DNA of 64,000 nucleotides from Arenicola marina. Lineage: Eukaryota > Annelida > Polychaeta > Arenicolidae. Each line of letters starts with the position of its first letter. Positions within the stretch are counted from its first letter, which is position 1. Shown here in pieces: positions 33,901 through 45,426 of this stretch. The position numbers and the translations under genes were made by a program. Below the pieces are notes generated by a model, which worked only from the letters and a program-made list of their open reading frames with translations, was not told the origin of the DNA and did no database searches. The stretch covers positions 35,519,670 through 35,583,669 of the forward strand of contig OZ025248.1 in the NCBI GenBank assembly GCA_964019135.1, given 5' to 3'.

Positions 33901-35500
33901 AAACAGTAATATAAAATAAATCTACGTATACGTGTTGTCTTTTTTTTTGCAGGTAGAAATACTACGCTATATATATTTAGCGTATTGTGGGGCCTGGACG
34001 CCACGTTGAAAATCCTCGTTATCCTCCTCTGGGTGGGGAGTAAGGTCTGAGAGCACAATGTACCACGTGACCGCGCTATCGGACCACACTATTCGCGTTC
34101 GCACTTTGCGGAGTCTGACTACTCCTCTCGCATACCCGAACTCCACCCAAAAGTCCACGTGACATATTGTCCACGAGTAGGGAATTGGGTTCAAATATTC
34201 ACATTGTTCCCTATCTGATCACTAAAAGAATATCCTTTTGGGGATATATTGTTTGACATTATAGTTTTGTATCATGGTATCATAGAAAAAGTCATTCCTT
34301 GTAACAACAAAAAGGGCGTGCAATTTGCACCAACAAGTATTTTGATATAGATTGTCATAATGCGCCATATAATGCGACATACCATATACCCCCCACCCCC
34401 CAAGCCACCCGTCCCCCCGCACTCATCAGGAACAGTGCAGTGTGCAACATCGGATGTTGTTATCGATGGGTGCACCTCGTTCTTTTAAATAAGCATTTAT
34501 TTCCGTGCGTGGGTATCTAAGCCGGGGGAAATTCGCTGAAGTAGTTGCCGTCCTGAGAACCAGGGTCACATAGGTCGCAGCTCATATACATATATAGGCG
34601 ATGCACGGGGTCGGCGTCAAAACGGAGGGGTAAGTCAATGAAATCTACATGGTCGCGAAAGTGGATGAAACCTACATGGGCGCGGTATGCCACGGCGCGT
34701 GCAGCTCGCAGAACCCCGCGTTCAAATCCTAATGACGTCACTCCATTGTTCTCTCACCACTTTAATCGGCCTGGAAGTCATTGGCGTTAACCGAAGGAGT
34801 CGATTTCCACCTAAACAGTACATATATCTGTCCAACCGATCTCGACGTTGAGAGTGAATCTTTGGCAGTGCATCTTATATAGATTGCAGAAGGCGGGGTC
34901 GTGGCAACCCTCCAAGCCGCCCCTGGGGACTTGCTGAGCTGACAGAATTGTAACTATGCCTACTAAATGTATATGAGCTGTAGGTTATCTATTCATGGTG
35001 TCGGCACAACACACAGACGGAACCGACGTAAGTCACGCTCTTCTTGGATATTTATTGAACACAGTCCATATATCCTATATCGTCGGGATACCAATACCTG
35101 ATGCGTTAAAGTCAACGGCACATTCTCTACGTTTTTTATACTCCGCTACGTTAGTAAGCTTACGCTAAAGCTATTCGTAAGCGCAATCGTAAAACTGACC
35201 TCTCCAGGTACATATCTTCAGCAATAATAAAGAATGGAATCAGATAATTATCATTGAGAGTCTGTGGTTAAATGAAACACTTAGCCAATACAAGTTACGT
35301 TTCCATATTTTTATATTATGATGCTTGACGTTTAACGTCTGGTGTATAGTACAGTTGTTTGAGCTTCTATGATTTGCAGTCTTTTGCGACATTGAACAGT
35401 TGGCCATGGTCACATCCCACCAAAAGTCGAACGCACATGCGCATATGTGCCTAAATGGTATAACAATATAAAACCAAGTCTTAAAGATTAAACACATTTT
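31000..35500. other. Gene 1 upstream region, no further gene recognised
   Basis: 31.2-31.9 kb is rich in G or C runs and holds a 75-bp two-copy repeat around ACCCTGGCAA. A (GAT)n microsatellite is at 32549-32577. The rest is AT-rich. A 75-codon minus frame at 33967-34194 has a protein-like composition (WVEFGYARGVVRLRK) but no family or exon signals. A B-box-like GCGTTCAAATCC near 34710 may be a SINE head. The gene 1 promoter should lie in the first part. Confidence 0.35.
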
Positions 35501-35549
35501 TATTAACCCATGCTTGATGTGATATGTAATACCCGGAATTTACATGACG

Positions 35550-35815
35550 CTGTATGATACCTGTGATTTTACATGTATGATACATGTGATTTTACACGTT
35601 TAATACATGCAATTTTACATGTATGATACATGGGATTTTACATGTATGATACATGGGATTTTACATGTATGATACATGTGATTTTACATGTATGATACAT
35701 GTGATTTTACATGTATGATACATGCAATTTTACATGTATGATACGTGTGATTTTACATGTATGATACATGTGATTTTACATGCATGATACCCGTGGTTTT
35801 ACATACATGATACAT
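35550..35815. repeat. 23-bp minisatellite
   Basis: About 11 units of core TTTTACATGTATGATACATG, AT-rich and partly palindromic (ACATGT, ATGTAT). Confidence 0.9.
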
Positions 35816-36776
35816 GTACATTTACAGGTGTCGTACATGTGACTCGTTCAGATATGATTAATGCGGAAGACCAAGTCTCACATAAAAGCAATATATAACT
35901 CTAGCACGATGGGAGTCGAAGTAATACGGTGATATATCTTTGATATTCAAAATATACATCGATTATCCTGGCGTTTCATAGGTGTTATATTGCGACGTCT
36001 ACATGTCTAAATAATACGCCTTTTACTATGCAAGAATGAACAACATCAGGATATTACATGGCTATTTAAATCTTGGCGAACTAACCATCGCAGGTTAAAT
36101 CATTTTAACTAAAGGATGGGCAGACACGTAATTAGTCATTAATGTAGCTTAAACCAGATGCTGAGATGTTACACCAAACGGGGCAATAATATATCACGTC
36201 ACTGTATACCGCGATAATAGGGTCTGGACTTATCGCCACCTATTACACCATTAAGATCTCGATCTATTACCACCTCCGTGAGCCACAATGTTTCGAAATG
36301 TCAATAACTATTGTGGCAATAACATATCACTACATACTGCAGCAGTTACATCTCTATCTATATTTTTTGCCGCCTGATCCCTTGTCAATACCTGGGAAAT
36401 TATGAAATCTAAGTAGCATCCTTTTCCGGAGATTAGAAAACAACGTGAAAGGAAACACATGTCCAAAGATTTTGAAACAAGGGAACCTCTTTGTTCCCGA
36501 GGCTTTGATCCTGACAAGCGATTACTCATTATGCGATGTTTTCTGGGTTCGGCAAGATAATCTGGATTAATAACATGATAACGGTTGTGACAACTTGTTG
36601 AACAACTTGTTGAATACTCTCAACACTGCACCAAGAGATTAAATACCATATCATATATAACTGAATAACAGTTTAAGAGCTGTTATTGATAAAAACAATT
36701 ATGATTAATATTTTTTAATAATACATGCAATAATTATTCTATATGGGGTTCTTCAAACTCATAGGTTTTTGCCGAG

Positions 36777-36782
36777 TTTATT
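36777..36782 (-). terminator. Polyadenylation signal of gene 2
   Basis: AATAAA on the minus strand about 200 bases after the gene 2 stop codon. It is the nearest canonical hexamer in the 3' flank I noticed. Confidence 0.5.
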
Positions 36783-36984
36783 AAGATGCGGCCCATGTTA
36801 AACTGTGAGGGATGGGTGGCGGAGGGGGGGGGGGGCTTTATCAAGGGGAAACACTGGAAAACCTTGGCTCTGCCATTGTCTATACATCTACACCCGTTGC
36901 TCCTGCGCTTACCCTGTCCTCCAGCGGACTCAGCGGGGCAGGAAGTGAGAACCGAGTTGGCCACCATCACTGATCACGTCGTCT

Positions 36985-37281
36985 TTACCAGCGGATGTAC
37001 TCCCGTGACGTCACCCACTTCCAGGGCACGCGCGCGGCCTGGTTCGGCGGTGGGGCGGGCGGGAGGGGGAAGTACACGGGTCGGGGCTGGTTTAGTGGTA
37101 GCGGGGGTGGGGGCAGTACGCCGTACACCATGCCGGGGTGTGGCGGCGCCAGACCGTAGGGGTCGAAGGGATAACACTCAGGTTCCGGTCGGTAAGCCAC
37201 GAACTGAGGCCGGAAGCGGCTGATGAGCTTGGGGGGCGGCAGTTGAGGGCGAGAATACTTCTTGACCACCTCCACGCCATC
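36985..37281 (-). CDS. Gene 2 exon 6: Pro-rich cytoplasmic tail and stop
   Basis: 99 codons including the stop: DGVEVVKKYSRPQLPPPKL, then several PPP/PLP runs, ending SREYIRW. Predicted disordered. Sequence similarity to the gene 3 tail is slight; only the Arg/Pro/Tyr bias is shared, so the tails have diverged or been replaced. Acceptor GTCTTCCAG; phase 0. Confidence 0.85.
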   Translation of the reverse strand, partial: DGVEVVKKYSRPQLPPPKLISRFRPQFVAYRPEPECYPFDPYGLAPPHPGMVYGVLPPPPLPLNQPRPVYFPLPPAPPPNQAARVPWKWVTSREYIRW

Positions 37282-40200
37282 CTGGAAGACAACGGCAAGG
37301 AACGGAACGTGAGGACATATCAAGCTTAATATATGAATATGTAAATTTTCTAGGGTAATTCAATTAACCTATACAACATATACCTGCAAAAAGACCAATA
37401 ATCTAAATTTAAATTCTATTTTAAAGATGCCTATTATTTTCCTCCATATGTTGCGTTTTCCATGTGTGTTTCTTTTCTCACCTAGAGCTCCCCGCAGACA
37501 CAGATCATGGAGTTCTGTACGGTTGGTGTCACACATTCATAGAGTATATTGTCCCTTGGTTCGGCTGACTCACCTCATACAGTTCCCCGCAGACACAGAT
37601 CATGGAGTTCTGTACGGTTGGTGTCACACATTCATAGAGTATATTGTCCCTTGGTTCGGCTGACTCACCTCATACAGTTCCCCGCAGACACAGATCATGG
37701 CTAGCTTGGCGATGCAGGCGCACCAGCCAACGAACGCGAGACCCGCAATGACCATGGGTAGGACGAACATCACCACGTCCAGGACCACCACAGCCGCCTT
37801 GGAATTCATGTAGTAAAACACGTCTTGTGTCTGCAAGCAAGAATGCATGGCATGTGCATTGACACATTGCATATTGTCACCTTCATTTATTCTAAATTCG
37901 ATGCATAAATCTACAGTATTGGTCCATTTTCCGTGTGAGAGCCCACGAAATGCATTATCATAATAATAAATTCTAAGCGTGAGTAATCCGTGACATCTTA
38001 GCATGGGAGTACGACCCAGATATGTTATACAATGCTATACTCTATGATATAATACAGTAGAAACCAATACATGTAATGATCATAACGAGATAAAAGGAAT
38101 GGTCTTTTTATGCCGCTTGTTGTTTCCTGAGGAAATGAGCCAAATGATCAATATGGAGTAGATTATACTATAAATCTACCGCTCTTTAGGATACAATGTT
38201 ATTGTGCACACTATGCCCTCGTCTGAGGAGAGGATGGATAGGGTGTGACCACAGGAGTTACTCACAAAGACGATTTGGAGGACGCAGAGAGCGATGGCCG
38301 CTGGTCCCACTGGGAACAGGACCAGAAACGACACGACGCCGGCCACATCACGCTGCAAGGAGAAGGTTAAAGAAATGAAATGTGGGTCTTTAAGCCGATG
38401 TTGTTCACATAAAGGCTGCATTGGGCCATGAAACCTCCCGGGGACAATGAAATGGGATTGGTTGACACTTGCCCCAGATGCAAGATACCAGGATTTCGTT
38501 TCCATGATCTGATGATCTGCATCTCTGCCTCGTTACCAAATGAACTAGCGATGCTCCCCGAATTAGAAGGTAAACTGGTGTTGGGGGGAGGTGAGACGAT
38601 ATGAAAGATGGGACACCCGACGGCCGCATGGGCTAGCTGTGCGTTCCTTCGATGCTGCAATGCTCTCATGAACTACCTTATTCCTTAACATAATACGAAG
38701 ATATGTGGGGACGTTGCCCCATGTTAATACGAATGATCTCTTGTGGACATCTCCTGTTTTTATTACTCACAAGGTGCATTTAATACAAAATCAATTTCCT
38801 TACTTAGATTTCAAGATGTTCATTTAAAGACAACTCCCCCTGCTAGAAAATTGCTAATGTTACGTCTTCTAAACCTCACATTGGAACTGGATCAGATGTG
38901 GATACATCAAACGAATCAAACATATTGATGTTTGTATTGTTCTGTGATTCTGTCCCCTGTGGCTCGTGCTGCGTCAAACCACCAATTTAATCTCTAGTAG
39001 ATTATATTTCCAAAGTAACGTATTCCAGATACCGATAAAGATTATAATATGTAAGCCTTTAACAGAATTGGACACATCCACAAGATAAAACACGTTTGTG
39101 TTTTTGTGTATTGTATACCGGTATCACTTAGAGAGTAGTTATAAGTATATATACATTGAGATATTTGGGATGATCATTTCCATGTGTACTTGTTGTTGAA
39201 AACATCGCAAAAAATAAATACTGTTTGTACAAAAAAAAAATTTGGAATATGAGTTGTATCTGTTTCTTAGTAGGTCATGTCCGTTGGATGTTTGTACTAT
39301 ACCTACCCGACCACGTAAGTACTGGTCTGGGTCGGAAAACGACGTCCCCATGGCACCAGCAAACATTACCTGAAAGTAATGCGCAGTTGTTTTCTAAATC
39401 ACTATATCATTCACAACATAGATACATCTCATAATATCCAAGTAGTCAGAGACAATAGCCGAATGCCATATATTTATTGATTTTTATCAATAAATAGAAA
39501 CGTTTGTCGGATCATCTGGTAAATTCGCTGTATATAAGTAGATACTTTCGTGTTTGTTACAACACGTATGTTTTTGCACGGTGTATATATGGTGGTCAGA
39601 TAGCCCATGTCTAGTTGGATGATTCTCAACTGCCATTTTGACCAAGTGTGCGTTAAAAAGTACGAAACAAGACGTATAGTATCCATAAGGCGTATAGCTC
39701 AGCTTAGAGCCTAACGCCATTTTCTGTACATCGCTACCATTACCACCACCCGTTTTCCACAATAATACAAAATTCCGCCGCAGGGTGGCGCTCCGCAAGC
39801 TGTGTAGCCGCCAAGCGGTGGAAACTAACTGCCGCCACGTGGTGAATACTCACAAACAGGCCGCACCAGATCCCGGGCACAAAGCGGAAGTAGAGGATGC
39901 TGTCGAACATGCATGGATCTTCGACCCACTTGCGCTGTGGCGCCCTGCAGCGGCCGCCTTGTTCAAAGGAGCCGTAATAGTACTCAGTGTAGACGAGAAG
40001 CCAGATGGCCAGACCGAGTGTGGACAGTCCCAGCAGCACAAGGAACGCGCCCAGACCCCGCAGGGCGCGGAACGGGAACCGACCTGGCATAGGAGGGTTA
40101 ATAATAATAATACAGGCACCACGGCGGCATGACGTCACCAGTCACATGGTATACAGGTGGCATCGTTAGGCGTCATGCGTACGTCACCAGCACACGTCAT

Positions 40201-40520
40201 ACATACGTCAGTAATGCCTGACGAGCACACGTCATACAGACGTCATTCATACGGGATGATTACACGTCATACATGCGTCAATCATACGTCGCCAGTTCAT
40301 TAAATTCTGAGTGAAACACAAAGGGTAGCTTGCCAAGGTTTGTACGTTTGCATATTAATATGAATAAACAGTTCGTCCAAAGGTCATCTTGATTTGCCCG
40401 TTTCTCTTTGTCTGGGTTGACAAGAAAGGAGACCCACTGTGTTCGTTGGTCCCTCCATCAAGTATAGATTGAGATGCGGTACTCACGGGTAGGCAGCCAC
40501 ACGGATACGTCATCCGACAT
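36985..40520 (-). CDS. Four-TM protein, CD20/MS4A-like, Pro-rich tail (6 exons)
   Basis: Spliced CDS: 40520-40487, 40083-39854, 39369-39307, 38352-38266, 37830-37669, 37281-36985; 873 nt, 290 residues. The first intron is phase 1, the rest phase 0. TM1 about 21-43, TM2 80-99, TM3 112-137, TM4 149-180; the longest loop (44-79, with YTEYYYG and two cysteines) lies between TM1 and TM2. The GIWCGLF-VMFAGAMG join in TM2 recalls the G-x-W-x-G-x-F-I-x-x-G pattern of CD20/MS4A-type tetraspans; membership is inference. The C-terminal 98 residues are rich in Pro, Tyr and Arg (VYGVLPPPPLPLNQ), likely a cytoplasmic tail able to recruit SH3 or WW proteins. It is the tandem paralogue of the gene at 51-55 kb and shares its exon structure. 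Confidence 0.85.
37477..37700 (-). repeat. 95-bp tandem duplication of a splice donor (gene 2 exon 5)
   Basis: The end of exon 5 (TGATCTGTGTCTGCGGGGA), its GTGAG donor and about 60 bases of intron occur three times: the real one, a full copy 95 bases into the intron, and a third 92 bases further that ends GGGGAGCTCTAG-GTGAG. The first two are almost identical, so the event is recent. Confidence 0.9.
37669..37830 (-). CDS. Gene 2 exon 5: TM4
   Basis: 54 codons: TQDVFYYMNSKAA, then a long hydrophobic stretch (VVMFVLPMVIAGLAFVGW) and CVCGELYE at the donor. It shares DVFY, (V/A)FxLPL/M and LYE with gene 3 exon 5. Phase 0/0. The last 30 or so bases and the GTGAGT donor are tandemly repeated in the following intron. 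Confidence 0.92.
38266..38352 (-). CDS. Gene 2 exon 4: TM3
   Basis: 29 codons, RDVAGVVSFLVLFPVG then PAAIALCVLQIVF. Same length and phase (0/0) as gene 3 exon 4 (RTALLAFGALVAFPIG...), with shared R, A, L, FP-(V/I)-GP. Acceptor CTTGCAG, donor GTGAGT. Confidence 0.9.
39307..39369 (-). CDS. Gene 2 exon 3: short TM2 exon (21 codons)
   Basis: Encodes VMFAGAMGTSFSDPDQYLRG plus Arg, finishing TM2 after GIWCGLF. Acceptor TTACTTTCAG; donor CGG-GTAGGT; phase 0 both sides. Without it TM2 would be only half a helix. Gene 3 has a 22-codon exon at the same place (LIITGSIAV), which supports the call. Confidence 0.75.
39854..40083 (-). CDS. Gene 2 exon 2: TM1 and first extracellular loop
   Basis: Encodes RRFPFRALRGLGAFLVLLG onward, TM1, then VYTEYYYG, a Cys-containing loop and FVPGIWCGLF at the start of TM2. 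It aligns with gene 3 exon 2 at FPF..LR..G, LGL, YTE..YG, the loop cysteines, and G-(I/M)-W at the end. Phase 1 in, phase 0 out (TTT then GTGAGT). Confidence 0.9.
40125..40300. promoter_or_regulatory. Cluster of CRE-like half sites (ACGTCA / CGTCA)
   Basis: About nine CGTCA words in 170 bases of gene 2 intron 1, several as CACGTCATACATACGTCA. This may be a degenerate short repeat; CREB/ATF binding is possible but unproven. Confidence 0.35.
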
Positions 40521-40583
40521 GGTGACCGTTTGTCTTCAGCAACTATCAGCGAAACGGTTGAGCCGTCCCGGGGCTTTGTAGCT
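40487..40583 (-). CDS. Gene 2 exon 1: 5' UTR end and start codon
   Basis: The coding part is 40520-40487 (MSDDVSVWLPT plus one base). The ATG context is CACCATGT. A good acceptor (TCTTGTTGCAG) ends just above 40583, so about 63 bases here are 5' UTR and a further upstream noncoding exon is expected. The donor CCC-GTGAGT is nearly the same as that of gene 3 exon 1. Confidence 0.78.
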
Positions 40584-41224
40584 CTGCAACAAGACATCAT
40601 AGCCGTTCTCTCATGAGTTCTTATCACACAACAGAAACACAATCACTTAACTGTAACACCGATTATCCAACGTCACCGAGATGGGAACAAACGAGGGACT
40701 GGTTAAGAGAAACCTACGTCCAAATTACTAAGCAAGGAAGACGACAATGGAGTCCAAAGGCAAGACTCCGATCAGTGTCCATTGTTATCCGGTGATGTCG
40801 GTTTACCAGGACGTTAACTTGTGTAAAATTCACGTCCTTGTAACTCAAACACACTACAGCGCAGAAAACTAATGTCTCGAGAGAACAACGGAGTCACCTC
40901 ACCAGTGACGTTTACACCAGAAATAGCTCGTTTATCATTCTATCCTCAACATTGAGTTTTTTTTTACATGAACTAAGTTGCCTTGTGGGACATTCGACAT
41001 TTAGGTGAACACATTTTGTACTATGGACCGATGGTTGGAAGTACAGTATACGCCCTTACCCAGCAGAAAGGGAATCCGATTGACGACTAATTGACCGTGT
41101 TGGTTGACAAAAGCACTTCATCATATGGGCAAATGACTCGGACGTAAAAAGTAATTCGGTAATTAATTGTCTTGGTTGGTCTTGGATGGTTGGTTGACCG
41201 CATTACTTAAGCCAAAATGAATCT

Positions 41225-42150
41225 AATTGTTGATTTAGTGATAATACAACTAGTGATAATATCTCTAGTGATCAGAATACTAGGGATTATCCCACTAGTG
41301 ATAATCCCACTAGTGATAATACGACAAGTGATAATCCCACTAGTGATTATACCACTAGTGATAATACCTCTAGTGATAATACCACTAGTGATAATACCAT
41401 TCGTGATAATACCACTAGTGATAATACCACTAGTGATAATACCACTAATGATAATACCGCTAGTGATAATACCACTAGTCATAATACCACTAGTGATTAT
41501 ACCACTAGTCATAATACCACTAGTGATATGCTCTAGTGATAATACCACTAGTGATAATACCACTAGTGGTAATACCACTGATAATACCACTAGTGTTAAT
41601 ACCACTGGTGATAATACCACCAGTGCTTATACCACTAGTGCTTATACCACTAATGATAATACCGCTAGTGATCATACCACTAGTGATCATACCACTAGTG
41701 ATAATACCACTAGTTGTCATACCTCTAGTGATAATACCACTAGTGTTAATACCACTAGTGATAATACCACCAGTGCTTATACCACTAGTGCTTATACCAC
41801 TAATGATAATACCACTAGTGATCATACCACTAGTGATCATACCACTAGTGATAATACCACTAGTGGTAATACCACTAGTGATAATACCACTAGTGATTAT
41901 ACCACTAGTGATAATACCACTAGTGATACTACCACTAGTGATTATAACACAAGTGCTAATACCAATAGTGATAATAAAACTACTTATAATACCACTAGTG
42001 ATAATACCTCTAGTGATCATACCACTAGTGATAATACCACTAGTGATAATCCCACTAGTGATAATACCACTGGGGATAATACCACTAGTGATAATACCAC
42101 TAGTGATAATACCACTAGTGATAATACCTCTAGTGATAATACCATTTATG
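41225..42150. repeat. 15-bp minisatellite, array 1
   Basis: About 61 units of ACTAGTGATAATACC. Five-codon unit length leaves all frames open on both strands except where units vary. Units with ACTAGTGCTTATACC and ACTAGTGATCATACC recur in a block of about 180 bases that is itself duplicated. Confidence 0.97.
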
Positions 42151-42664
42151 CTTTAATCCAATTAAGCATGAGTTTGCAAGGAAGTGTCTTAGGAACAGTC
42201 TACCAAATCTTCTCAACTCTACTCCAGAAATAGTCAAAAGCAAGGTCACGACACACAGTTGCTCGGTTTTAGTCCCTACGTAAAACAATACTATATTGAC
42301 CACTATTGTGATGTATGTACCATCCTAAATTGTTACATTTGCGAACTGACATAGCATATCTGGATATGATCAAGAACCACACCCCTCCCCGCCCCCCCCC
42401 AATTTATTTTCTTAATGATAATCGCACTTTTCAATAATGTATATGACCGCTCTCCCCTATTTCTCCTAAACAACACCCTTTGTAAATATCTTACTGAAAA
42501 GAAAGAAGTATAACATTAAATATTAAGGTGCACCCATGACAGCGACCAGATTTGGTCTTAATGGGTGTCCCCCGATCATTTTCGAATATTACGTTAAGTT
42601 TATTTTGTGATGTGCATGTATTTGTGAATTTGATCTAATAAATGATTTTAATTCAATTCAATTC
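42151..42664. other. Unique spacer between the 15-bp arrays
   Basis: About 500 bases with a C run near 42390 and no coding potential. It ends in AATTCAATTCAATTCAAT directly before array 2. Confidence 0.6.
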
Positions 42665-43422
42665 AATACCACTAGTGTTAATACCACTAGTGATAATACC
42701 TCTAGTGATCATACCACTAGTGATAATACCACTAGTTATAATACCACCAGTGATAATACCAATAGTGATCATACTACTAGTGATAATACCACTAGTGGTA
42801 ATACCACTGATAATACCACTAGTGTTAATACCACTAGTGATGATACCACTAGTGTTATTACCACTAGTGATGATACCACTGGGGATAATACCACTAGTGA
42901 TAATACCACTAGTGATAATACCACTAATGATAATACTACTAGTGATAATATCACTAGTCATAATACCACTAGTGATTATACCACTTGGGATTATACCACT
43001 AGTGATAATACAACTAGTGATAATACCACTAGTGGTAATACCACTAGTGGTAATACCACTAGTGATAATACCACTGGGGATAATACCACTAGTGATAATA
43101 CCTCTAGTGATCATACCACTAGTGATAATACCACTAGTGATCATACCACCAGTGATAATACCACTAGTGATAATACCACTAGTGATAATAACACTAGTGA
43201 TAATACCTTTAATGATAATACCTCTAGTGATAATACCACAAGTGATAATACCACTAGTGATAATACCACTAGTGATAATACCTTTAATGATAATACCTCT
43301 AGTGATAATACCACAAGTGATAATACCACTAGTGATAATACAACTAATGATAATACCTCTAGTGATCACACTACTAGTGATATTACCACTAATACCACTA
43401 GTGGTAATACCACTGGTAACTG
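42665..43422. repeat. 15-bp minisatellite, array 2
   Basis: Same unit as array 1, about 50 copies, with ACCTTTAATGATAAT variants repeated at 75-base spacing. Frames of up to 269 codons (LVIIPLVIIP) are repeat artefacts. Confidence 0.97.
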
Positions 43423-43429
43423 GTTTTTG

Positions 43430-43745
43430 TCTCAATGTGATATACGATTGATTGCCTATGTCATAATCTAATTGGTTGCTGGCTCAATGTGATATATTAT
43501 TGATTGCCTAAGTCATAATCTAACTGGTTGTTGGCTCAATGTGATATGTTATTGATTGCCTATCTCATAATCTAACTGGTGATTGGCTCAATGTGATATA
43601 CGATTGATTGCCTAAGTCATAATCTAACTGGTTGTTGGCTCAATGTGATATGTTATTGATTGCCTATCTCATAATCTAACTGGTGATTGGCTCAATGTGA
43701 TATATTATTGATTGACTATATCGTAATCTAACTGGTGATTGGCTA
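43430..43745. repeat. 52-bp minisatellite, 6 copies
   Basis: Core TTGGCTCAATGTGATAT, with ATTGATTGCCTA and CATAATCTAACTGG in each unit. Units alternate (TGCTGG or TGATTGG), suggesting a dimeric expansion step. It adjoins the 15-bp array directly. Confidence 0.92.
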
Positions 43746-44006
43746 AGAACACAATGGAGTCTGATTGGTCAGGTCACAACACAATGTAGAAAACTTCACA
43801 ACAGATCTCATTCAAATATAGTCCCACCATTACCCCCTTTGTATCTAGGCTGCTGTATGCACTTAAATCAAGTCCCACATTTACAACCGAATACTTTCCG
43901 CGCTCACCCCACTTCGTTACTGCATCGTAACGTATCATCTAGGCAGTTGGACCAGCCACCATTAGGCAGATCATTATTATGCATGAAAACCACCTTCTTG
44001 ACTTAC

Positions 44007-44260
44007 CTGTAATATCAGTTCTTCTCCATATCCGCATGGGATGGTGATGTCAGTTTGTCTGGCGGAGGTTCCTGGTCGGCGCTGAACAATCCGAGCCACC
44101 AATCAGGCAGTATTGCCTTCCACACCAGTCTCTCGATCGCCCGACCTCGCCCCGCTGTCGTCTCGCCCCTCGCCCCGCTGGCGTTTTGCCCCTGTGTCGC
44201 CCCCGGTATTTGGGGTGGCTTGAGATTGATGGGTGTCCCCACCACCCCCACTATATATAT
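44007..44260 (-). promoter_or_regulatory. Candidate TATA promoter and noncoding first exon of gene 2
   Basis: On the minus strand a TATATATA box (44252-44260) is followed by about 220 GC-rich bases ending in a consensus donor (ACAG-GTAAGT at 44007). The open frame across it ends in a stop just before the donor, as expected for a 5' UTR exon. Gene 2 exon 1 has an acceptor in front of its UTR and needs such a partner. Joining them would put the 15-bp and 52-bp minisatellites inside the first intron. This is inference; no transcript evidence is available. Confidence 0.35.
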
Positions 44261-45420
44261 AACTATCTAAGTATTCAACAACCGGTGAGCGACCCAGATA
44301 GGAGTTTGTAATGCGATATCAGGTTGAACTGTAGCGGCGCTATATACACTGGTACCTGTAGGACCGGGTAGAGTCGAGGCGGGGTGGGGGCTGATGTGCG
44401 GCGGAGAATGGCGTGGAGAAAGCACGGATGCATGGGGGAGAGGGTTGGGGGTGGGGGATGGGGGTAGGGGGGGGGGCAGTGATATCGGACTTGGGAGAGT
44501 AATGTGACGGCCAAGCATGGATGGGTACCCAAGGGTCAGCCATTGACGACAGGCCGGTCAGCAGGTCGGCGTGGAAGGAGGGTCACATTTATGGGGATTT
44601 TTGACCTGAGGGCGGGTCATACATACAGACTGTGTCTATGTCTCAAACGCCTTACCCGCTCCACTCTAACCAAACCCGACTACCAGCGAAGACGACCCGG
44701 CTCGTCACGCTTCACTGCCAGTGCGCGTCTTGGGGGTTGGGTAGTTGGTCGGCGGGGGGGGGGGGGGAGGGGACAACGAGCTCTCTATTGGGCGGGGCCT
44801 CTTCAAGCGTCACAGGGGGGGGGGGGGGTGTGGCCAGGCGGCGCGGGATGTGGGGTGGACAAGGGAAGGGGTGTGGCGATAGGGGTTGAGCAAGGTGGGG
44901 GTTGGGGTGGGGTAACAGGTGGAGGGAGCACGACCGACAGAGCGGAGACTATGAAGCGCCCACACCACCCTGGGGTCTACAAGCCAGCGATACGTATAGA
45001 CAGGCTGCATATATGTATATAAGTAACCACGTGGATATAATCTACATGGCGTGTTAGTTCAGTGCGCCAGAGCCAAACAATATTTCCATGGCAAGCCATT
45101 TTGATAAACACGAAATTTCGAATCTGAAGGGCATTGGGCATGGAAAAACCCAGACGGTGAAGAAATTAAGAGAGTATGGGTATCTTTTTAGATAATATCT
45201 TCATGTTTTCATGTATTCCTGCTTCCCTCTGCACTTCATATTATTTGATATACCTTGATAGATTTGGGGTATACATTTCATATTTACATTTGAATATTGC
45301 TAACATCGAACACGGTTGGGTAAACTAAGTTATGTTCCATGTCAGTGGCATTCTCAAAAGAATATACAATTCTCTTTCTAAATATATCAATATTTATGAG
45401 CTACCATTTATGAATTAGGT
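44261..45420. other. GC-rich intergenic DNA with G runs
   Basis: Contains G runs near 44470, 44755 and 44815 and Pro/Gly-rich frames on both strands that mirror each other. No gene recognised. Confidence 0.4.
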
Positions 45421-45426
45421 ATGTAA

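Noticed and set aside
33967-34194. 75-codon frame with WVEFGYARG, considered as an extracellular domain exon
   Set aside because: No Cys pattern, no neighbours to splice to, no recognised domain.
41217-43451. Hydrophobic 338-, 269- and 260-codon frames
   Set aside because: Pure 15-bp tandem repeat open in both strands; the LVIIP pattern is not a membrane protein.
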